NCBI GenBank assembly: GCA_900542285.1 | Contig: UQNF01000002.1 | Span: forward strand, 1 to 64,000 | DNA length: 64,000 bases | Reading direction: 5' to 3' | DNA from: an uncultured Clostridium sp. | Lineage (GTDB): Bacteria > Bacillota > Clostridia > Christensenellales > CAG-138 | In this document: positions 59,234 through 64,000 of the stretch, piece by piece | Layout: each line of letters opens with the position of its first letter | Position numbering within the stretch: position 1 is the first letter of the stretch | Made by a program: the position numbers and the translations under genes | Notes under the pieces: model-generated | What the model saw: the letters and a program-made list of their open reading frames with translations, nothing else | What the model was told of the DNA's origin: nothing | The model's database searches: none

Positions 59234-60442
59234 TTAGGATACGGTATGCTCGATCCTTACGAGCCAAAGGTCGTTGAGTATCGCCGCGGTGTATGCGGTG
59301 ACCTTTGCTCCGATGGTCGCCCTCTGGTCGAGGGGGTCGGCGGTGCCGGAGCTGCCGTGGGGCTTGACGATGAGCTGAACTGCACCCTTGCCTTCGACGT
59401 CGATAACGCCGTAAGCGTCCTTGCCAAATACGAGCGCACAGTGAACGTCCAGCGCCTTGCCGTCGCTTCCCTTGGATGCCGCATCGTTGCTCCAAACCTC
59501 AGCGTTGGCGGTGAGGCTTGCGGCTGCGGAAAGGGTGACGGTATTGGTGTCCTCATCAAAGGGGGCTACGGCTGCAAGCGTGTATTCGTTGGAGCCTATC
59601 ATGATTTTGTTGCCGGGGACGGAGAGGTACTCGATCTCGGCCTTTGTGGGGGTGTTCGCAAGCACGAAGGAGGTGCTTGAGTTCGTGGAGCTCTTAACGA
59701 AATTGCGTACTGCCTGCGTATATACCTTAGCCTCGGTGCTTTCGACGAATACCACGCCGTAAAGCATTCCGATCTCGCCGCTGTAAACGGCCTCTGCGTT
59801 GCTGTAAGCGGAAACGTTCTTCCACATCTCATCGCTCTGAAGGTCGTAGGTGGCCTCGGGTGAGCAGATGCAGATATAGTGGGGCTTTCTGCCGTCCTCA
59901 GAGAACTGGCGCGCCTTGTTCTTCTTGAGCGTGCGCACCGCCTTCCTGACCTCATCGGTGGTGAGCCTGTCGCTCGAGGTCAGCGCGGAACGGGATGTCT
60001 TGCCGCCTGCATACTGGACGTTGGTTCCGGCGCACATTGCGTCTCGGGTTACCCACTCGACGACGGTGCCGAGCTGTTCGCCCAAAAGCTCTGCGGAATC
60101 GTTGATGACGGCATCGTATGCGGTGAGGTCGAGGAGATCGCTGACCTCGACATATGCGCCGTACTGCTTGACCTCCGCTTCAACGTCGCTCTGCGAGAGG
60201 GTCTGTCCGCTCGGGGTCACGCCCTCAACGAGGCCGCGCATTGCGCTCTGGGGGTCGAAAAGGTTCCAGCGGCGGAAGTTTACATACTTGCCGTTTCCGC
60301 GCGGGATGGGTCGCTTCTGGCCGAATTCGGCGTGAACGAACCTGGTCTTTGCGCTCTCCAAAAGCTGCCTGTCATAAAACTTCACAGGGAATTTCGCGCT
60401 CTGTGCTGCGCTGACAGTGGTGTTAATATTGATATTTGCCAT
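59234..60442 (-). CDS. N4-gp56-type phage major capsid protein
   Basis: A 402-residue capsid protein. The N-terminal arm has KFYDRQLLESAKTRFVHAEF and KRPIPRGNGK, then RRWNLFDPQ. The conserved core has EGVTPSGQTLSQSDVEAEV, then QYGAYVEVSDLLDLTAYD. These are hallmarks of the N4 gp56 HK97-fold family. The C-terminal part (residues about 270-400) is a beta-rich insertion. GAAAGGA precedes the ATG. It follows the scaffold-like gene by 75 bp. Sequence is uninterrupted, with codon use like the host. Confidence 0.9.
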   Translation of the reverse strand: MANININTTVSAAQSAKFPVKFYDRQLLESAKTRFVHAEFGQKRPIPRGNGKYVNFRRWNLFDPQSAMRGLVEGVTPSGQTLSQSDVEAEVKQYGAYVEVSDLLDLTAYDAVINDSAELLGEQLGTVVEWVTRDAMCAGTNVQYAGGKTSRSALTSSDRLTTDEVRKAVRTLKKNKARQFSEDGRKPHYICICSPEATYDLQSDEMWKNVSAYSNAEAVYSGEIGMLYGVVFVESTEAKVYTQAVRNFVKSSTNSSTSFVLANTPTKAEIEYLSVPGNKIMIGSNEYTLAAVAPFDEDTNTVTLSAAASLTANAEVWSNDAASKGSDGKALDVHCALVFGKDAYGVIDVEGKGAVQLIVKPHGSSGTADPLDQRATIGAKVTAYTAAILNDLWLVRIEHTVS

Positions 60443-60517
60443 AGTTGTTCCTTTCTTTTCTTCTTTTTTGTGTGTTTATCGTGCGTTTACGGTCTTGGGC
60501 TGAGCCGCCGCAGCCGT

Positions 60518-61096
60518 TCAGATCCTGACCCTGCGGCCGTCCATGCTCGCCTTCTTTAGCTGTCTGCGGAGCTTGCGGAAGTCCTCACTGCTCATGTTCT
60601 CATAGTCGGTTTCCGGAGCCTGTCCCATGCTGCCGCGTATCGGCCTTGGGAGCATTGCGTTCCTTTTGGCGTTCATGCTGTCCTGACCGTCCTCCGGACC
60701 GTCCGGACTGTCCTTTGGACCGTCCGTGTTGTCATTTTCATTGTCCATGCGTCGCAGAAGCGTTACCACAACGGCAATGGGGTTGATGCCCTCCGGGATG
60801 CCGACACGCTCCAGCATCGCTTCGCCGAGCATCATTGCGGCACGCTCATAGCTGTCATGGCTGCCATTGCTGTCGCCGCTGTCCGAACCGTCCGCATTGT
60901 CAGCATTGTCCGAATTGTCCGTATTGTTTTCGCCGCCTGCATCCGCAGGGGCGGTGCATATCTGTTCACCTTCGCACCCTTCCGCGGCCTTCCTGCCGCT
61001 CTTGGCGGTTCCATTCGCCTCTTCTTTGGGGTTCGGCTTGCCCCTTGTACCTGCGAGCCTGTCGAGAAGCTCCTGCAGTTTCTTATTCCTGCTCAT
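60518..61096 (-). CDS. Scaffold-like phage protein
   Basis: A 192-residue hydrophilic protein. A basic N-terminus, an Asn/Asp/Ser-rich low-complexity middle (NTDNSDNADNADGSDSG), a short helical block (ERAAMMLGEAMLERVGIPE) and a charged C-terminus (EDFRKLRRQLKKASMDG) fit a capsid scaffold with a basic capsid-binding tail. It sits directly before the capsid gene, the standard scaffold position. It is the first gene of the leftward set. The Shine-Dalgarno is modest (GAAAG). Confidence 0.6.
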   Translation of the reverse strand: MSRNKKLQELLDRLAGTRGKPNPKEEANGTAKSGRKAAEGCEGEQICTAPADAGGENNTDNSDNADNADGSDSGDSNGSHDSYERAAMMLGEAMLERVGIPEGINPIAVVVTLLRRMDNENDNTDGPKDSPDGPEDGQDSMNAKRNAMLPRPIRGSMGQAPETDYENMSSEDFRKLRRQLKKASMDGRRVRI

Positions 61097-61105
61097 TTTT
61101 CTTTC

Positions 61106-61236
61106 GGGCTGCGTGTTTCAGCAGCCCATCCTTTCTCCCCGGGACTGATGCGCCGCCCGGGGACGGCTTTTCCGATACGGCCGAAGCTCCCCAAGATAAA
61201 ATAAAGCCCTCCGCAGATGAGTTGGATTTCTGCGGA
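61106..61236 (-). promoter_or_regulatory. Structured leader of the phage-type operon
   Basis: Between the promoter and the first gene are three hairpins: TCCGCAGA/TCTGCGGA (61210-61236), TCCCCGGG/CCCGGGGA (about 61135-61162) and GGGCTGC/GCAGCCC (61106-61127). In the minus direction the first is followed by GGGCTTTATTTT, as in an attenuator. Regulation by attenuation is inferred. Confidence 0.5.
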
Positions 61237-61320
61237 AAGCTCTTTTCATCAGCCCGGCTGTAAAGGTGTATGACGGAAAGAGCGATGCCAATTCTGCCAA
61301 CGCAATTCCCATCGACAACT

Positions 61321-61367
61321 ATTATACCACATTTGGAGAATTAAATCAACTGTTTAGAGAATTATTT
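61321..61367 (-). promoter_or_regulatory. Promoter of the phage-type operon with paired operator-like repeats
   Basis: On the minus strand TTGATT (61344-61349) and TATAAT (61321-61326) are 17 bp apart. Two copies of TTTRGAGAATTA (plus strand 61332-61343 and 61353-61364) lie exactly 21 bp apart across and upstream of the -35, an arrangement expected for a repressor or activator binding one DNA face. Confidence 0.65.
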
Positions 61368-61414
61368 TTGAAAAAATCTCTACTTACGAGATTGAAATGA
61401 CAAATCCTTCCTCC

Positions 61415-61745
61415 GGATTGTCCCAACCAGTGCGGCGAGTTAACCCCCGACCGCCAAGCAGGGAGCGAGTTCCCCGGTTTTCCAGAACAAAGCGGCGAGT
61501 TTCCCGAACTGTCCATACCAGTTCGGCGAGTCGTACTCCGACCGCCACGCAGGGAGCGAGCTTCTCCGGCTTTCCCGAACTGTCCAAACCAATGCGGCGA
61601 GTCGTCCCCCGACCGCCAAGCAATGCGGCGAGCTTCTCCGGCTTTCCCGAACTGTCCAAACCAATGCGGCGAGTCCCCTCATGCACCCCCGAACAGTGGG
61701 CGAGTATCTTTTGCTTCCCCGAATTTTGCGGCGAACTGTGCTCAG
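61415..61745. repeat. Degenerate tandem repeat array (units of about 70 bp)
   Basis: Blocks such as CCAATGCGGCGAG, GACCGCCAAGCA and CTTTCCCGAACTGTCCAAAC recur three to five times with drift. All frames through it are repeats of low-complexity peptide with no start signals, so it is probably non-coding. No gene is seen from 61319 to 62443. Confidence 0.75.
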
Positions 61746-61823
61746 AACAAAAACAGCACAGCACTCACCATCGGTAATGAGGGTATCCAAATACAATGGC
61801 CTTCGCGCGCACACACACGCAAG

Positions 61824-61860
61824 CACGAGGCGGCTTTGCCGCCCGTGCTTATGTTTTTTT
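61824..61860 (+). terminator. Strong terminator-like hairpin
   Basis: AAGCACG-A-GGCGGC pairs with GCCGCC-CGTGCTT around a TTT loop, followed by ATGTTTTTTT. An AT-only tract of about 45 bp follows. Confidence 0.7.
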
Positions 61861-61896
61861 ATAATTTTTTTATTAATATTATTTTATTTTATTATT

Positions 61897-62101
61897 GGGT
61901 GACAAATCGTGACTTTATTGACCTATTTTGTCACCCCCCCTTAAGACCTGATTTGTCGCACCCTAAGTCCTATTTTGTCACCCCCCCTCAGACCTGATTT
62001 GTCGCACCCTCAGACCTGATTTGTCGCACCCTAAGTTCTATTTTGCCACCCCCTCCTCAGACCTGTTTTGTCCCCCCCTCAGACCTGTTTTGTCACACCC
62101 T
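61897..62101 (+). repeat. Iteron-like array of about eight 22-24-bp units
   Basis: After one inverted copy (GGGTGACAAAT, 61897-61907), about eight head-to-tail units run from 61919 to 62101. The general form is AGACCTRTTTTGTCRCACCC, with ATTTGTCGCACCC and TTTTGTCACCCCCC variants. An AT-rich tract of about 45 bp lies directly upstream. The unit length is close to two helical turns. It is not CRISPR: there are no unique spacers. Confidence 0.75.
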
Positions 62102-62179
62102 CCGATCGGCTTCTTTGTTCGCATTATGACCACTTTTGTCACCCCCTCCGATCGGCTTTGCAGTTCGCATATTGGCCTG

Positions 62180-62266
62180 CCAATCACAGCTGAGAAGGAC
62201 TTTAGCAACGGCATTATCAATACTGCCGACGCCCTCCTTGCGATAAGGGTAGGCATGGGGCTGTAA
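62180..62266 (+). pseudogene. C-terminal dockerin-like scrap
   Basis: The last codons of a frame read SNGIINTADALLAIRVGMGL and stop. This matches the second half of a type I dockerin repeat (Gly-x-Ile/Val-x-Thr-x-Asp-Ala-x-x-x-x-x-Arg). No upstream domain is left; the frame runs back into the repeat array. It is a remnant of a dockerin-bearing secreted protein. Confidence 0.5.
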
Positions 62267-62399
62267 GCCGATCGCCGTCTGCGACTTAATACGAGTTGAA
62301 TAGTTAACGAATGTTTTTTCGTTCTCCATGCGCCGGACATCTGCCCGGTGCATTTTCCATCATCGGAGTATCTGCTCTCATTCATGGCACGGATTAAAT

Positions 62400-62433
62400 A
62401 AAAAACACCGCCCCGAAAGCCGGAGCGGCGGTG
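62400..62433 (-). terminator. Terminator after the DHHW gene
   Basis: On the minus strand CACCGCTCCGGC-type arms (62406-62433) form a GC-rich stem with a short loop, followed by TTTTTT at 62400-62405, just past the stop at 62444. Confidence 0.85.
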
Positions 62434-62443
62434 AAAAAACGAA

Positions 62444-63607
62444 TCATCTCAGCCAGACGAGATCGCCGGTGGTCTGTGCGGTGTCCACGCCGTAGATAAC
62501 GAGAAGCTCCTCTATACCGTATTCGGAACAAAGCTCCGAGGGGAGCGGCATTGCGGAGTTAAAGTACCTGACATCCAGCATGACTATCCTGCTGTAATGG
62601 TTTGCAAGGAACGGCACTATCGCATTGCCGTAGCTGTCCTTCAGCACCAGCAGCGTTCCGCCCTCGGCGTTTGGATTCTCGATAACGGTGATGCCGTGGT
62701 TGCTGTACAGATATGCCGCATAGCGGTCAACGACGCCTTCCTCAAGGCAGCTTTCGTCTATCATGCCGCTGTGGGCGGTCTCCTTGCCGCCGTCAATGGT
62801 GGTAACGGCGATGTCGGAGTCGCTGTCCGCAGTCCAAACCTCCAGACTGTCGGGCTTGGTCAGCATAAGACCGCTGCTGCCGTAGCTTGTGCCGTAAAAT
62901 TCAAATGAACGCTTGGAAAACTCCGACTCAGGCAGCGGAGTGAAGCCAAGGCTTTCCCCAATGCTTTGGTACAGCAGATAGCTGCCCTGCATCGTCAGAT
63001 GGTGGTCGGTGCGGTAGTAGAGGGAGGATACATCCGCTGCGGATGAAAAAAGCTCCCCGACAGGAATGCTACTGCCGCCGGCCGCCTCCGAAAAGCCGCT
63101 GACAATGCTGCCGTCATCGTATTCAAGGTGAAGCTTCGGGAGCTCATCTTCGAGCATATAGCCGGAGCTCGGAATGATAACGAGCGTTGTGTTAAGGGAA
63201 TTTTCCTCGGCAAATCTCTTTACAAGGCCGCCGTTCGTCAGGAGCTTGGCTTCATCGTATACCGTTGGGGTGTTGAAAAGCCTGTCGCCCTTGCCCATGA
63301 TGATGCTCTCGGTCGCGTTGCGGCCGGTATAGCGGTTGAGATAGGAATAGAGCGATACGAAGAAATTCCTTGCCGGGAAATGGTCCTGCAGCCAGGTGTC
63401 CACCTCTGCGGCAAAGTTTCCGCTGATAAAGCTGCTCAGGCTGGCGTCCGGAGCCTTGGCAAGCATACGCCGTTCGTTCGGGCTAAGCTCGCCCTCATGC
63501 TTGGGCAGAAAGCATATGAGCAGAAAGAATACGACGATAACCGCCAAAAAAGCGGCTATCATCGCGATCTGTGATGTTCTGACCTTGTTGTTACTTGATG
63601 AGCTCAT
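62444..63607 (-). CDS. DHHW-family surface polysaccharide modification protein
   Basis: A 387-residue protein with one N-terminal membrane helix (about residues 14-34) and an extracellular SGNH-hydrolase-like domain. The family motif appears as YYRTDHHLTMQGSYLLY; the Trp that names DHHW is Leu here. LKDSYGNAIVPFL supplies the other conserved block. AlgX-like DHHW proteins support O-acetylation of exported polysaccharide, usually with an MBOAT acyltransferase, which may lie beyond the window. Its start overlaps the end of the DUF4358 gene by 17 bases, so the two are coupled. Confidence 0.82.
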   Translation of the reverse strand: MSSSSNNKVRTSQIAMIAAFLAVIVVFFLLICFLPKHEGELSPNERRMLAKAPDASLSSFISGNFAAEVDTWLQDHFPARNFFVSLYSYLNRYTGRNATESIIMGKGDRLFNTPTVYDEAKLLTNGGLVKRFAEENSLNTTLVIIPSSGYMLEDELPKLHLEYDDGSIVSGFSEAAGGSSIPVGELFSSAADVSSLYYRTDHHLTMQGSYLLYQSIGESLGFTPLPESEFSKRSFEFYGTSYGSSGLMLTKPDSLEVWTADSDSDIAVTTIDGGKETAHSGMIDESCLEEGVVDRYAAYLYSNHGITVIENPNAEGGTLLVLKDSYGNAIVPFLANHYSRIVMLDVRYFNSAMPLPSELCSEYGIEELLVIYGVDTAQTTGDLVWLR

Positions 63608-64000
63608 CCAACAGCTTCTCCGCAGCGGGGTTGTCGTTAGTGATTATGAGAAATGCGTACTGACCGACGACCTTGTTGATGCAGGTGTTGAGCTTGTCGA
63701 GCTGGTCGGGGCCGTAGTTGCTGTAATCGTGGATATAGGCGTCTACACGGCTTGCAAGGTATTCTTCGCTTATTTTCTTTGCGGAAGCCTCATCAACGGC
63801 CTTGATAACGAGCACGGTCTCGGGGGTAGAGGAGCATACGGCAATGCAGCCGACATAGCTGTCTCCGTCCTTGGCGACGAGTGCAAGGTCGATGCCGAAC
63901 AGCTTGCCGATAGCGAACTCGCTGTCAGCGATGATTGCGGGCTTCTCCTCAAAGGAGCAGCCGTCGATAAGCCTTTGCGCCGTATCCTTTGGGTCGATGC
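63591..64000 (-). CDS. DUF4358 protein, 5' end outside the window
   Basis: An in-frame reading runs from the right edge to a stop at 63591, at least 136 codons. It includes DGCSFEEKPAIIADSEFAIG, then AKDGDSYVGCIAVCSSTPE and DAYIHDYSNYGPDQLDKL. The pattern matches DUF4358, a family found next to DHHW and MBOAT genes in Clostridia; members are usually lipoproteins of unknown role. The start codon and any signal peptide are beyond position 64000, so a GTG at 63815 is not the true start. Confidence 0.78.
   Translation of the reverse strand, partial: IDPKDTAQRLIDGCSFEEKPAIIADSEFAIGKLFGIDLALVAKDGDSYVGCIAVCSSTPETVLVIKAVDEASAKKISEEYLASRVDAYIHDYSNYGPDQLDKLNTCINKVVGQYAFLIITNDNPAAEKLLDELIK

Noticed and set aside
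61897..62101. Possible CRISPR array
   Set aside because: The units follow each other directly with no unique spacers of constant length, and no cas genes are present.
63591..63815. A 74-codon gene starting with GTG at 63815
   Set aside because: The same frame stays open to the window edge with conserved-looking residues, so this is the 3' part of a longer DUF4358 gene.

Overview
The window looks like a chromosome segment of an anaerobic, Gram-positive-type Clostridia, perhaps an uncultured gut lineage near Christensenellales. The grounds are a CIRCE-controlled hrcA-grpE-dnaK-dnaJ operon, MutS2, ZapA, a U32 peptidase, a trimeric [FeFe]-hydrogenase beside an Nfn-type transhydrogenase, and a DHHW/DUF4358 surface-polymer pair. 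No outer-membrane genes are seen. The taxon is inference: no rRNA or tRNA gene was found. Core genes are GC-rich; the accessory stretch at about 24.5-31 kb is visibly more AT-rich.

Layout. 0-3.1 kb holds two small membrane proteins, an NrdG-type radical-SAM activase and a lone r1t-type holin. 3.3-10.3 kb is the heat-shock operon, an MTA/SAH-nucleosidase-like enzyme and small proteins. 10.4-20 kb is housekeeping: zapA, U32 peptidase, mutS2, SIMPL, a coiled-coil/hydrolase fusion and dapF. 20.5-24.5 kb has a secreted repeat protein, a LexA-like repressor divergent from a Y-family polymerase, and a short Cthe_2159-like lipoprotein. 24.5-31 kb is an accessory island: a collapsed type 1 BREX locus, transposase debris and a Fic protein. 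31-41 kb has sbcDC, an acetyltransferase, DUF523/TudS, a two-component system and an HtrA protease.

41.3-48 kb is the redox block. NfnAB exchanges electrons between NADH, NADPH and ferredoxin, and HydCBA is a bifurcating-type hydrogenase. Together they would dispose of fermentation electrons as H2 and supply NADPH. 48.1-53 kb encodes one 1606-residue protein that joins an exonuclease-like domain, a RecQ helicase and a UvrD helicase.

53.9-61.1 kb is a leftward set of phage-type structural genes: scaffold-like, N4-gp56-type major capsid, an alanine/serine-rich protein, an NlpC/P60-like hydrolase, adaptor-like and nozzle-like proteins. One promoter with a pair of 21-bp-spaced sites lies upstream. 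No terminase, portal, integrase or replication gene is visible. An EamA transporter sits inside the set on the other strand. 61.4-62.3 kb is non-coding and repeat-rich, with a degenerate long-unit repeat, a strong terminator, an AT-rich tract, an iteron-like 22-24-bp array and a dockerin scrap. The window ends with a DHHW protein and the 3' part of a DUF4358 gene.

Best candidates for a second look: the brxB::pglX deletion fusion with an intact pglZ, the exonuclease-RecQ-UvrD fusion, the terminase-less capsid operon and its control region, and the iteron-like array.
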